A DNA stretch of 57,188 nt from Fidelibacterota bacterium (GCA_018657495.1 JABHXA010000016.1:1-57188); one strand, 5' to 3'; shown: positions 28,647 to 37,748, counted from the stretch's first letter. The notes: a model not told the origin generated them from the sequence alone. Numbers and translations: made by a program.

Positions 28647-28861
28647 TATTATTACAACTATCCCCAAATTGCATGTTTAAACAAATTGTTACCATTAATC
28701 GGAATTAGATTTCGCCAATATCTCAAAAATAACAAAAATAAATATTCAAATTTTCTCCTAGTGAATAGTGATATATAAACATCATAATATTGAATTGGTA
28801 AACGCTACCTCTAAGCCTCATCCTTTTATGTTGTCACAATCAATTACAGCAAATATTTACA

Positions 28862-28889
28862 TTTCACACAAAGAAAAATATTATATAAT
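28862..28889 (+). promoter_or_regulatory. Candidate sigma70 promoter for hydBGDA
   Basis: TTTCAC (28862-28867), a 16-base spacer and TATAAT (28884-28889), on the hydB strand about 143 bases before the hydB ATG. The -10 box is perfect and the -35 box weak. The long leader contains an inverted repeat that could be a regulatory structure. Confidence 0.35.
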
Positions 28890-29032
28890 GCGCTAACAAG
28901 ACTTGTATATCTATAAATCATATTAATAAATTTTAGCAGCAAATAATCAAACAATATTTATGGTTATCACAAACTTTGTAATTGATTGTTTGGTTTTTTG
29001 ATTTACATATTTTTCCAAATTAAGGAGCTCTA

Positions 29033-30082
29033 ATGAATGGGTACTATTTATCTCAGGAAAATGTGAAAGATTTTATCTCACACCTGATGAAGAAAAAGAC
29101 CGTGTATGCGCCGCATGCCAAAGCTGATCATTCTTTTGTTTTTGAGGAAGTAGTTGATGCCGACAATGTCATTTTAGATTATGTGCGGACTCTAAATTCC
29201 ATAAAAAAATATTTTATGCCGTCAAGGGAAGTAATGCTACGATATAACCTTGATGACAACAGTTATTCAATTGAAGATGTGGAACCTGTAAAGGGGATAT
29301 TTCTCGGTGTCCACAGTTATGATATGCAGGCAGTTTTACGCCTGGATCATAGCTTCAGCCATGGAAACCCGGAGAAGAATTATCTAACCCGTCGCCTTGA
29401 CAATATATTTATTGGTACATCGTTCACACCTGATAATTTCCATTTTTCCAGTTCAGTAAATATCCAGCCGCATAAAACTGAAGGATTTGATCTTTTCATG
29501 CATAAGACTGACCGTGGATATGTTCTTGAAGAAGTAACAAAAACGGGTTCTGATCTTATGAAGGGATTTGATCAGTTAACCAAATTTCATGGTGAATATC
29601 CTAATTCTGAGCATTTTAAATCTCATTTGTACGCACCGCAGGAAAAACTTTCAAAAGTATTTGAAGAAAGTTATGATAATCCTGTTTGGCATGAAATTGC
29701 ACAAAAATGCGTTGGCTGTGGAACATGCAATCTAGCTTGTCCCACTTGTTATTGTTTCGATGTGGAAGACCATGTCGATTTGTCTTTACAATCCGGATCC
29801 AGAGAACGACGTCTTGACTCATGTATGCTTCGTGGATTCACAGAGGTTGCCGGTGGAGAAGTTTTCAGGGATCGTCTTGCTGATCGAATCAGGCATCGGG
29901 TTTATAGAAAATTTAAATATATCTCAGATAGTGCCGGTGAACCCTGGTGTGTAGGATGCGGAAGATGCACAATTTATTGCACGGCAGGAATCAGCATAGT
30001 AGATATTGTCAACCGGCTGGTTAGCGACTATGATAAAAAGCAAATTGTTCAAGACAGTGATATGATTGCCGCGTGGGATTAA
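29033..30082 (+). CDS. hydB: Group 3b NiFe hydrogenase, iron-sulfur (beta) subunit
   Basis: Electron-transfer subunit of the cytoplasmic bidirectional NAD(P)-linked hydrogenase (sulfhydrogenase type), 349 residues. It carries electrons between the small subunit and the flavin subunit. Two Fe-S motifs are seen: CVGCGTCNLACPTCYC (C226, C229, C232, C236, plus C239 and C241) and CVGCGRCTIYC (C306, C309, C312, C316). VDADNVILDY and EPVKGIFLGVHSYD are typical of this subunit. AGGAG lies five bases before the ATG. It is the first gene of hydB-G-D-A. Confidence 0.92.
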   Translation: MNGYYLSQENVKDFISHLMKKKTVYAPHAKADHSFVFEEVVDADNVILDYVRTLNSIKKYFMPSREVMLRYNLDDNSYSIEDVEPVKGIFLGVHSYDMQAVLRLDHSFSHGNPEKNYLTRRLDNIFIGTSFTPDNFHFSSSVNIQPHKTEGFDLFMHKTDRGYVLEEVTKTGSDLMKGFDQLTKFHGEYPNSEHFKSHLYAPQEKLSKVFEESYDNPVWHEIAQKCVGCGTCNLACPTCYCFDVEDHVDLSLQSGSRERRLDSCMLRGFTEVAGGEVFRDRLADRIRHRVYRKFKYISDSAGEPWCVGCGRCTIYCTAGISIVDIVNRLVSDYDKKQIVQDSDMIAAWD

Positions 30083-30092
30083 GGAGAATGAA

Positions 30093-30944
30093 ATGATAAA
30101 AACAGTAAATATTAAACCTGAGAATTTTAAAGAACTTTATTTCCCAACTTTAGCGGAAATCACTGAAGTACAACAGTTCACCGAGAAGGAAAAATGGTAT
30201 AAGCTTTCACTCCTTGACGGAAGTAATCTTGGTCATTATCCCGGTCAGTTTGTAGAAGTTTCAATTTTTGGGGCTGGTGAAGCACCCATTTCAATTACAT
30301 CTGCACCAAATTCATATGGCAGTTTCGAACTGTGTATACGTGAAGTGGGCATGTTTACAGAGATGATTCATAAAATGAAGGCAGGGGACAAACTGGGTAT
30401 AAGAGGTCCATTTGGTCAGGGATTCGATGTTAATGAACTTTATGGAAAGGATATTCTCATCATTGGCGGTGGCATTGGTATTGTACCTCTACGCTCTCTG
30501 ATAAACTACATCCTGGATCATCGTCAGGATTATGGTCGACTCATTATCACCTATGGGGCAAGAAACTCAAAAGATCTATTATTTCCTGAAGAACTAGAAC
30601 TATGGCAGTCCAATCCTGATGTCGAATTCCATCAAACGGTAGATTACGGTGATGAAAGCTGGAAAGGAAATGTTGGAGTAATAACCACACTGATACCACC
30701 ATTGGATTTGGATTTAAAGAATACCATTGCCTGCATAACCGGACCTCCGATTATGTACAAGTTTGTTCTCCTCACGCTACAGTCAAAAGGACTGCAGGAT
30801 GATAATATTTATATGTCACTGGAAAGAAGAATGAAATGTGGGGTTGGGAAATGCGGTCATTGCCAGATAAATCACTCCTATGTGTGCCAGGACGGTCCCG
30901 TTTATCATTATCCTGATTTAAAATTGATAAGGGAGGCAATCTAA
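30093..30944 (+). CDS. hydG: Group 3b NiFe hydrogenase, FAD/NAD(P)-binding (gamma) subunit
   Basis: Diaphorase subunit exchanging electrons with NAD(P)H, 283 residues from ATG 30093 (AAGGAG six bases upstream). A ferredoxin-reductase-type FAD domain (YPGQFVEVSIFG, APISITSAP, RGPFGQGF) leads to an NAD(P)-binding domain (IIGGGIGIVPLRS). The C-terminal 2Fe-2S motif MKCGVGKCGHCQ with a later Cys is intact. An upstream in-frame start at 30066 overlaps hydB and is less likely. The stop overlaps hydD (TAATG). Confidence 0.92.
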   Translation: MIKTVNIKPENFKELYFPTLAEITEVQQFTEKEKWYKLSLLDGSNLGHYPGQFVEVSIFGAGEAPISITSAPNSYGSFELCIREVGMFTEMIHKMKAGDKLGIRGPFGQGFDVNELYGKDILIIGGGIGIVPLRSLINYILDHRQDYGRLIITYGARNSKDLLFPEELELWQSNPDVEFHQTVDYGDESWKGNVGVITTLIPPLDLDLKNTIACITGPPIMYKFVLLTLQSKGLQDDNIYMSLERRMKCGVGKCGHCQINHSYVCQDGPVYHYPDLKLIREAI

Positions 30945-31693
30945 TGAAAAGTAAACCCAGGGTGGCAGTATTTGATTTTACCGGCTGCGAAGGCTGTGAA
31001 CTAAACAAATTGAACTTTGAGAATCATCTATTAGATATACTTGATCACATTGATATCGTGGAATGGAGAGAAGCAATGGATGATCAGGTTGCCGAATATG
31101 ATATTGCTTTTGTTGAAGGATCAATCAGCACACCGGACTGTGTTGAACGGATATTTGATATTCGAAACAGGACAAAAGTACTCATCGCTCTTGGAGCCTG
31201 TGCTGTGAATGGCGGCATGAATGCCATGAAAAATAAACAGTCCCTCGACACCGTAAGGGAAATAGTATATGGTGAGGATAAAGACTTGTTTCCAACACTT
31301 CCGGCGCTGCCGCTTTCGTCATATGTAACAGTCGATTATGAAGTCCATGGCTGTCCAATGACTCAAAAAGAATTTCTACAATTACTAACTTCAATTCTGG
31401 CGGGAAAAAAACCAGTCAAACCTGATTATGCTGTTTGTGTCGAATGCAAACTAGATGAAAACGAATGTGTTTATGGGAAAGGAATGATCTGTATGGGTCC
31501 CATCACACGGGCTGGCTGTGATGCTTTATGTCCTTCGTTCGGTCAATACTGCATTGGCTGCAGGGGTCTGGTTCCTCATCCAAATAAAGAAGCAATGATA
31601 AATATTCTCATCGAAAATGGGCTGTCAATTGACGATGCCGAAAAAAGGATGGATCTCTATAACTCAAACGAGAAAGACGTGGTATTGATATGA
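30944..31693 (+). CDS. hydD: Group 3b NiFe hydrogenase, small (delta) subunit
   Basis: Small subunit that houses the Fe-S clusters next to the NiFe site, 249 residues. The proximal-cluster cysteines are in FTGCEGCE, LGACAVNGG and VHGCPM. Further cysteine groups (CVECKLDENECVYGKGMIC, CDALCP and YCIGCRG) provide the other clusters. There is no Tat signal, in keeping with a cytoplasmic group 3 enzyme. It is translationally coupled to hydG by TAATG and to hydA by ATGA. Confidence 0.93.
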   Translation: MKSKPRVAVFDFTGCEGCELNKLNFENHLLDILDHIDIVEWREAMDDQVAEYDIAFVEGSISTPDCVERIFDIRNRTKVLIALGACAVNGGMNAMKNKQSLDTVREIVYGEDKDLFPTLPALPLSSYVTVDYEVHGCPMTQKEFLQLLTSILAGKKPVKPDYAVCVECKLDENECVYGKGMICMGPITRAGCDALCPSFGQYCIGCRGLVPHPNKEAMINILIENGLSIDDAEKRMDLYNSNEKDVVLI

Positions 31694-32994
31694 AGCAGAA
31701 TCTTGATATCAAAGTCAAACACCTTACCCGCGTTGAAGGTCATGGAAATATTGTCGTAAATATGAATTCTGGAAAGCTTGAAAAAGCTCAACTGGAAATT
31801 GTTGAAGCACCACGGTATTTTGAAGCCATGCTGAAGGGTCGCAGTTTTCATGAAGCAGCTATTATTACCTCGCGGATTTGTGGTATCTGCTCTCTTGGTC
31901 ATCAGATCACCTCACTAAAAGCCACAGAAAATGCCCTTGGTTTAGAGGTAAGTAATCAGACAATTCTCCTGAGAAAACTTCTTATTCATGGGGCGTTGAT
32001 ACAATCAAATATTCTGCATGCCTACTTTCTTGCCGCACCTGATTTTTTAAACGCCGGTTCTGTATTTCCACTTATCAATACTCACCCTGATGTGGTAGTG
32101 AGAGCATTAAGGATGAAACGGCTTGCAAATGATATTGGTGACATAATCTCCGGGAGAGCAGTTCACCCGATTACACCAGTTCCCGGCGGCTTTACAAAGA
32201 TTCCTTCTGAAGCGGATTTGATTGAGATAAAACGCCGACTGATTGAAGAAGCTCTACCGGATGTAAATGCCACTGTCGAAACTATGCAGGCATTGGCTGG
32301 GGCAATTCCAAATTTCACCAGGGAAACAGAGTACATCTCCCTTAAAAATGATAACGATTATGCTATGTATGATGGAAAAATATCTTCTACCGACACAGGA
32401 TTATATCCAGACAGTGAATACTTGAAAATCACAAATGAATTTATTGTACCTCATAGTTCTTCCAAACATGCCAAAAATAATCGCTCATCATATATGGTCG
32501 GAGCGCTGGCAAGATTCAATAATAATCATGATAAATTATTACCGGAAGCAGCATTAGCAGCTGCAGCCCTTGGATTAGTGGCTCCAAATTATAATCCTTA
32601 TATGAATACTATTGCCCAGGTTGTGGAGGTTGCTCATGCAGTCTACGATTCAATCAATATTATTGATACTCTTCTGAATGACGGATTGAAAAATGAAAAA
32701 CCGAATCAATCACCAACAAAATATGGGACCGGGATAAGTGTCACAGAAGTGCCCAGGGGTATTCTCTTTCATGAATATTCTTATGATCGACAGGGCCGAA
32801 TCACAGCAGCAAATTGTATTATCCCAACAGGGCAGAATTTGGCAAATATTGATGACGATATGAAAAAACTGGTTCCGGAGATTATCGATGAAGCAACAGA
32901 GGAAATTATTCATAAACTGGAGATGCTGGTGCGTGCCTATGATCCATGCATATCATGTTCGGTGCATATTGTTGATGTAGAATTTGTTGAATAG
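31690..32994 (+). CDS. hydA: Group 3b NiFe hydrogenase, large (alpha) catalytic subunit
   Basis: Catalytic subunit of 434 residues carrying the NiFe(CN)2CO centre. Ligand cysteines are in RICGICSLGH (C64, C67) and DPCISCSVH (C420, C423). Eight residues, IVDVEFVE, follow the last His and form the peptide expected to be removed by the maturation protease; the gene for such a protease comes next. The enzyme can evolve H2 from NADPH or oxidise H2, and related enzymes reduce polysulfide. The hyp genes for cofactor assembly are not in the window. Confidence 0.95.
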   Translation: MKQNLDIKVKHLTRVEGHGNIVVNMNSGKLEKAQLEIVEAPRYFEAMLKGRSFHEAAIITSRICGICSLGHQITSLKATENALGLEVSNQTILLRKLLIHGALIQSNILHAYFLAAPDFLNAGSVFPLINTHPDVVVRALRMKRLANDIGDIISGRAVHPITPVPGGFTKIPSEADLIEIKRRLIEEALPDVNATVETMQALAGAIPNFTRETEYISLKNDNDYAMYDGKISSTDTGLYPDSEYLKITNEFIVPHSSSKHAKNNRSSYMVGALARFNNNHDKLLPEAALAAAALGLVAPNYNPYMNTIAQVVEVAHAVYDSINIIDTLLNDGLKNEKPNQSPTKYGTGISVTEVPRGILFHEYSYDRQGRITAANCIIPTGQNLANIDDDMKKLVPEIIDEATEEIIHKLEMLVRAYDPCISCSVHIVDVEFVE

Positions 32995-33005
32995 CAAGTT
33001 TGTTT

Positions 33006-33067
33006 ATTGCTGCAGGGAACATATAATTATAGGACGTAACATTTGAGATTAAAATCCCTGCAGCAAT
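33006..33067 (+). repeat. Perfect 13-bp inverted repeat between hydA and its protease gene
   Basis: ATTGCTGCAGGGA (33006-33018) and TCCCTGCAGCAAT (33055-33067) are exact reverse complements, separated by a 36-base AT-rich loop. The repeat starts 12 bases after the hydA stop in the 178-base gap before the protease gene. No T-run follows, so a simple terminator is unlikely. It may mark mRNA processing, an attenuator or a protein-binding site. Confidence 0.7.
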
Positions 33068-33172
33068 ATCAAATGGTGATTAAATGATAGTGGAAAATCA
33101 ATAAAGATATACAGGTAATAAAATCGTTATATTTAACATTGATATTAAAGAGTCAAAATTAACAGGATTGGA

Positions 33173-33649
33173 ATGGATATGAATCCATCCATCCATTTCT
33201 ATTCAGTGGGAAATCCGCTTTATGCTGATGACGGAGTAGGATTAGCCGTAATTGATGCTTTGAAAAAAATCCCGCAATTTGAGACGGCAACATTTTTTGA
33301 TGCCCATACTGATGCACTTTCACTGATCGACAAATTCAACAAAAATGGTTTGAATATCATCATTGATGCCGCCAGAATGGGTAAACCTCCAGGGCATGTG
33401 GAAGTAATTCAAAAAGAAAACGTCAAGCTTGTAATTCAATGGGATCATCTGTCGCTCCATGGATTCGGATTGGCAGAAACAATAACATTGGCGGAAAAAA
33501 TTGAAATGCTGCCTGATAATTTATGGGTGGTTGGCATCGAACCTGAGACTATACAAATTGACGTTCCCATATCAGAAATAATTACAGCTGCCATACCAGT
33601 TGCAGTAAATAAAATTATAAATGAGGTAATTGAAAATGGACAATTATAA
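33173..33649 (+). CDS. NiFe hydrogenase maturation protease (HycI/HyaD family)
   Basis: Endopeptidase that trims the C-terminal peptide of the large subunit after nickel insertion, 158 residues. The family signature SVGNPLYADDGVG (nickel-sensing acidic residues about D19/D20) comes near the start, and IIDAARMG (D65) and DHLSLHG (H92, H96) are the other expected acidic and His positions. AGGA lies before ATG 33173. Its 3' end overlaps the response-regulator gene by 14 bases, which ties hydrogenase maturation to the signalling genes downstream. Confidence 0.87.
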   Translation: MDMNPSIHFYSVGNPLYADDGVGLAVIDALKKIPQFETATFFDAHTDALSLIDKFNKNGLNIIIDAARMGKPPGHVEVIQKENVKLVIQWDHLSLHGFGLAETITLAEKIEMLPDNLWVVGIEPETIQIDVPISEIITAAIPVAVNKIINEVIENGQL

Positions 33650-34037
33650 ACCCAAAATTCTCATCATTGATGATGATATTGATTTGGTAGAAGTTTTACG
33701 TATTACACTTGAGAATGAAAATTATGAGGTGATCGATGCCCAGACTGGACTGAGAGGATATAATCTTGCTCAAACCATGAATCCCAATCTGATCATACTG
33801 GATGTTATGATGGGAACTATTGATGAGGGATTTCACACTGCTTATCAAATACGGGCTAATCCTGAGACAAAGGAGACACCAATAATAATGCTGACAGCAG
33901 TTGTACAGCAAACCGGTTTCAAGTTTAGCAAGGATGATGATGAAGCTTTTTTGCCAGTAGATGAATTTATCGAAAAACCGGTAAATCCAAAGAAACTCAT
34001 AGATACCGTTAGAAAATTACTTGTACCGGTAAAATGA
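33636..34037 (+). CDS. Single-domain response regulator
   Basis: A 133-residue stand-alone receiver domain from ATG 33636. The acidic pocket is IDDDID, the phospho-acceptor is D56 (LIILDVMMG), the switch threonine is in MLTAV and the conserved lysine is in FIEKPVNP. There is no output domain, so it acts by protein contact or as a phosphate relay. An insert (FSKDDDEAFLPVDEF) before the lysine is unusual compared with CheY. The gene overlaps the protease gene by 14 bases and the kinase gene by four, implying a shared transcript and coupled expression. Confidence 0.87.
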   Translation: MDNYKPKILIIDDDIDLVEVLRITLENENYEVIDAQTGLRGYNLAQTMNPNLIILDVMMGTIDEGFHTAYQIRANPETKETPIIMLTAVVQQTGFKFSKDDDEAFLPVDEFIEKPVNPKKLIDTVRKLLVPVK

Positions 34038-35398
34038 AATTTCTTGATATCCCCGAACCGCTGGATGATGACGTTTCACGTTTTTCAACGGCAAGGAGTA
34101 TCAGACTTAGGGCGGATTGGTTTATTCGAATCCGCTGGCTTGCTATAACCACATCTCTCATTTTGGGACTGGTGGCAGAAAAAATGTCATCTGATCTAAA
34201 TTTCACCTATATCATAGTTTTTATTATTGCTTTAATGGCTGTCAATATTGGTTATTTTGGTTACAGCAAACATATGACTGTCCAATCCCTCCTGTATGAA
34301 AAGTATTTTGTCAAAACACAAATGCTCATTGACCTGATTCTACTTACCATCCTAATTCATTATACCGGTGGTATTGAAAATCCGTTATTCTTTATTTATT
34401 TTATTCATGTTATAATTGCCAGCCTTATGTTTAAAGGTAAAGAAGTGTACCAGATCGCAACCGTAGCAATTTTACTTTTCAGCGGTGAGGTGGTATTATC
34501 AGGTGGGAATTCTTTTATGCCTACCGGTTTTCTGACCCACCATCATATCATCAGTGGAGGAGATCATCTCCATGATGTGAATTATATACTTATGATGCTG
34601 GCTTCGTTCTGGTTTGTTATTCTTTTTACTGCTTTTGTGACTGCCTCTATGATGGACCGCTATCGGGTGATCAGGGATAAATTGGTTCGAAATCAGAAAA
34701 AACTAATATCAGCAGAAAAAGAGAAAATGGATTTTTTCAGGTTTGTGACCCATGAAATAAAATCTCCAGTTTCAACATCACTTTCAGCTATAAATGCCGT
34801 ATTGGAATTGTATAATGCAGAGTTAAATGATAATGCCCGAAACCTACTGAATAGGGCTCAGGGTCGAAGCCAGCAGGCTATTGATATGGTTAAAGATCTC
34901 AGCGAACTTACCCAGGGGGCAATACATAATCGCCAGATTCGCGGTAATATCGAATTATGTACTTTGATCCGTAAAATTGTTGATGATGAACTGGGAAACA
35001 ATCCAAAAAATATTATCACAAAGTATATTTTTCCAAAGACCAGTATAGAAATAAGTACTTATCCGGACTTATTGGAAAAAGTGCTGGTTAACCTGGTTTC
35101 AAACGGCATTCGGTATAACAGGGAAGGTGGAAAATTAACCATCAAATTGCAAAGAGATAATCAGCTCGTCCTGATATCCATAACCGATGAAGGCATTGGA
35201 ATTAGTACTTCCGATTTACCCAGGATATATAAGGAGTTTTATAGATCAGCTGAGGCAAAACAAACTGCAAAAATTGGAACGGGATTGGGATTGGCTATCG
35301 TAAAACGATTTGTTGGTAAATTGAATGGACACATATCTGTATCTAGTGAGTTGGGTGCCGGAACAACATTTGTAATAAGGTTACCTGAAAATGTCTGA
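34034..35398 (+). CDS. Six-TM sensor histidine kinase
   Basis: A 454-residue sensor kinase with six predicted membrane helices (about 35-48, 57-76, 98-110, 118-134, 140-157, 185-206). The loop before the last helix has a His cluster (HHHIISGGDHLH, 169-180). The DHp H-box is VTHEIKSPV (H240), and the catalytic domain has the N-box LVNLVSNGIRYN, DEGIG and GTGLGLAIV, so autokinase activity is expected. It lies in an operon with a hydrogenase maturation protease, a receiver protein and an ACT protein. The sensed signal is unknown. Confidence 0.9.
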   Translation: MKFLDIPEPLDDDVSRFSTARSIRLRADWFIRIRWLAITTSLILGLVAEKMSSDLNFTYIIVFIIALMAVNIGYFGYSKHMTVQSLLYEKYFVKTQMLIDLILLTILIHYTGGIENPLFFIYFIHVIIASLMFKGKEVYQIATVAILLFSGEVVLSGGNSFMPTGFLTHHHIISGGDHLHDVNYILMMLASFWFVILFTAFVTASMMDRYRVIRDKLVRNQKKLISAEKEKMDFFRFVTHEIKSPVSTSLSAINAVLELYNAELNDNARNLLNRAQGRSQQAIDMVKDLSELTQGAIHNRQIRGNIELCTLIRKIVDDELGNNPKNIITKYIFPKTSIEISTYPDLLEKVLVNLVSNGIRYNREGGKLTIKLQRDNQLVLISITDEGIGISTSDLPRIYKEFYRSAEAKQTAKIGTGLGLAIVKRFVGKLNGHISVSSELGAGTTFVIRLPENV

Positions 35399-35870
35399 AA
35401 AAATCAAAATTGGTGGTATCCTCATAAAAAAGAATCTATGCATGATGCAAATTACCGGTGTTGAAAACAGACCCGGATCAGCTGCAAAAGTCTTTCAAAT
35501 ATTTAGCGCTAAAAGGGCTTCACTTGAGTTTATCAGCGAAAGTAGAAATCCAGATGGACTTGGCAGTATCACGGTGTGCATATCAGCTAAATTTTGTCCA
35601 GTTATAGAAAAGTTTGAGAAAAAGATTCAGAAATATGCCCATCCTGATAAAATATTCAGACATCCGCAAGTGGTGATGATTACTATTTATGGTCCTCATT
35701 TTGGTGATGAGCCTTCTATTGCCAGTAGTTTATGCCAGGCATTAGCAAAATGTGATGTGAATATACATGGGATATCTACAGCAATAAACAGCGTCACATG
35801 TGTGATTGATTCAAGCGATTTAAATTCTGCTAATGATGCTATGGTAACCGTATTTAAGACTCCGGACTGA
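35391..35870 (+). CDS. Tandem ACT-domain regulatory protein
   Basis: A 159-residue protein with two ACT-like modules: the first begins MMQITGVENRPGSAAKVFQIF and the second VVMITIYGPHFGDEPSIASSLCQAL, each in shortened form here. The layout resembles the C-terminal regulatory half of aspartate kinase (GISTAINSVTCVID near the end) but no kinase domain is attached. ACT domains bind small ligands, often amino acids. The gene overlaps the histidine kinase by eight bases, so a ligand-binding role in the same pathway is likely; the ligand is unknown. Confidence 0.72.
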   Translation: MSEKIKIGGILIKKNLCMMQITGVENRPGSAAKVFQIFSAKRASLEFISESRNPDGLGSITVCISAKFCPVIEKFEKKIQKYAHPDKIFRHPQVVMITIYGPHFGDEPSIASSLCQALAKCDVNIHGISTAINSVTCVIDSSDLNSANDAMVTVFKTPD

Positions 35871-35881
35871 GGTGAAGGTCA

Positions 35882-36520
35882 TTATTTCTCCCCGATAATT
35901 CCCCAGGATAAATCGGAGAATTTTGTAATTTCTATGCGAAATCCAAGACTCTGCAGTATTTTTAATTCATCTTCAAGGTTCCAATAATATTCATCATCAA
36001 AATCACCGATCAATTCGGGATACTTTTCCCTCATCTCATTTTCATAATTTGAACTTTTAAACATCAGGTCACCAAATATAACCTTACCACCTTTTGGCAA
36101 TAGCATATATACTTTTTCAAATAGTAGATGTTTTTCTTCTTGAGTTAGGTGATGAATGGCAAATGTAGAAATTATTGTATCAACAGTTTCAAATTTCTGG
36201 TGGTCATCAAATAATTCTAATAAATCAGTTTTGATAAATATAATATTTTTTTCATTTTTCAACTTAATCCTGGCAATATTCAGCATATTTTGTGAAACAT
36301 CTACACAATATATCTTATCAAAAAATTCAACTGCTTTTGTCGTATTTCCTGTTCCACAACCTAAATCAACTATAATATTTGAATCTTGAGTGTTTTCATT
36401 AACCCATTTCATCATATTTGAATATCCAGTTCGAATTGGATGTTTTTCATTTTTTACAACTTGATCATAAATTGCAGCCGATGGATCGTGATTGAATTTT
36501 TGAGCGAATTTACTTTTCAT
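35882..36520 (-). CDS. Class I SAM-dependent methyltransferase
   Basis: A 212-residue Rossmann-fold methyltransferase with the SAM motif VDLGCGTGNT (about 50-59), the acidic strand end YCVDVSQNML, and STFAIHHLTQEEK after strand 4. The N-terminal AAIYDQVV recalls YrrT-like enzymes, but the substrate cannot be read from the sequence. The gene converges with the ACT protein gene with an 11-base gap. Confidence 0.75.
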   Translation of the reverse strand: MKSKFAQKFNHDPSAAIYDQVVKNEKHPIRTGYSNMMKWVNENTQDSNIIVDLGCGTGNTTKAVEFFDKIYCVDVSQNMLNIARIKLKNEKNIIFIKTDLLELFDDHQKFETVDTIISTFAIHHLTQEEKHLLFEKVYMLLPKGGKVIFGDLMFKSSNYENEMREKYPELIGDFDDEYYWNLEDELKILQSLGFRIEITKFSDLSWGIIGEK

Positions 36521-36671
36521 AATGTTTGGTTAGAGCCAAAATCTAAAAAATAGTTTGCTGGAAAGATAAATGAAATAATTCCCATTGAATTACAAAATAA
36601 ATAATCAAATGACTGCCGCTTCAATAGCTGCTTTTTGAACTTTTCACCTGCAATATGAATGTCAACGAATA

Positions 36672-37748
36672 TTACTTAAATTTTATTTCGGTGGTTATTT
36701 CAAAGCGGTAAAGAGATACATCCATAATGCCGTCAACAGCTTCATTTAAATAACGGAAGGTGGGTCTCACAGTTACGGAACCGAAATCTGATGAGTACAC
36801 TGGTATGAGATAATGTCCCCAGAAAAAAGTAAAGGTATGAGTGTCTTCCATATCCCAATCCATTTCAGCTACATCTAACCAAAAAGTTAAGGTTCCTTTT
36901 CCTATTTTGCGTGAAGCCTTTCCCCTAACCAGCCATCCTTCATATTTTCCATCGGGGGCGTCTGAATTGGACTGGGAAGTAAAATAGGCATTACCTGACA
37001 ATGAGAATTTTGATATTCCGGGTATTTTCACCTGTACACCGGCAGTAGTAGGGGTAGCTTCATCATCATCGGCAATGGTAAGTAGCATAATTGGTTTTAC
37101 ACTGAAATCATCAAAGTGAAATTGATAATCTACCATAACAGTAATATTGTCAAGACGGGAAATTTTATCAGATCCAACAGGTTCTTCGTAGTTTGTAACA
37201 TCATTATCGATGGATAATGTCCAATTTATTTTTTCATTATTGAACACATAATATCCACCAAAACCGGTGGTGGCATTATTATTATATAAGACCCATGGAA
37301 TATTTACCATTAGTTTTGGATAGTAGTGAATATCAAGGCCAGGGTTATTGATACCATTTACGGGAATGATTCCTACCCAGGCACCGGTATTTTTTTTATG
37401 ATAACCCCAAAACATTTCCATAAAGTATATGGATGAACGTCCTGAGCCATCAGGATTGCTATCGTCCAATTTATCGCCTTTTCCTAAACGATTATAGTTT
37501 GCAGGAGCATTGGTGCTGAGTTTGGCATTAAAAAACCATCCCTCACCAATATCGGCGATCATCCTGATCCTACCACGGTATAGAATATAAGAATCACCTG
37601 AGGAATTCAAGATACCATCTTTTGGATAATCTCCAAAGGTTTTGTGATCAAATCGGGGACGTAATGCGGCGTTGCCGCTAAAGGTAATTCCAGCCCAGCT
37701 TAATTGAATGAGGATAGTAAAAATAATGAGAGTTTTGGATTTTGACAT
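36672..37748 (-). CDS. Putative outer-membrane beta-barrel (porin-like) protein
   Basis: A 358-residue protein with a signal peptide (to about residue 19, QLSWA), followed by alternating amphipathic strands (ITFSGNAALRPRFDH, ILYRGRIRMIADIGEGWFFN in part, SVTVRPTFRYLNEA) and a C-terminal aromatic-rich strand, RFEITTEIKFK. These are features of an outer-membrane barrel. No specific family could be named, and transport substrate is unknown. Confidence 0.55.
   Translation of the reverse strand: MSKSKTLIIFTILIQLSWAGITFSGNAALRPRFDHKTFGDYPKDGILNSSGDSYILYRGRIRMIADIGEGWFFNAKLSTNAPANYNRLGKGDKLDDSNPDGSGRSSIYFMEMFWGYHKKNTGAWVGIIPVNGINNPGLDIHYYPKLMVNIPWVLYNNNATTGFGGYYVFNNEKINWTLSIDNDVTNYEEPVGSDKISRLDNITVMVDYQFHFDDFSVKPIMLLTIADDDEATPTTAGVQVKIPGISKFSLSGNAYFTSQSNSDAPDGKYEGWLVRGKASRKIGKGTLTFWLDVAEMDWDMEDTHTFTFFWGHYLIPVYSSDFGSVTVRPTFRYLNEAVDGIMDVSLYRFEITTEIKFK

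Larger units (their letters stand above)
28557..29032. promoter_or_regulatory. Regulatory region upstream of the hydrogenase operon
   Basis: No gene was seen in this 476-base AT-rich stretch. It holds the 18-bp perfect palindrome at 28629-28646, a TATAAT at 28884-28889 with TTTCAC 16 bases upstream, and CAAACAAT (28948-28955) with its inverted copy ATTGTTTG (28985-28992) running towards a T-rich stretch. AGGAG at 29023-29027 is the hydB ribosome-binding site. The region serves the hydrogenase operon and the divergent DUF503 gene. Confidence 0.5.

Noticed and set aside
28557..29032. Rex-type or sigma54 promoter for the hydrogenase operon
   Set aside because: TTGTCACAAT at 28831 only partly resembles a Rex half-site pair and no GG-N10-GC element with TGGCAC/TTGC context was found, so neither is called.
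33006..33067. Inverted repeat as a Rho-independent terminator
   Set aside because: The 36-base loop is long and no T-run follows the right arm.
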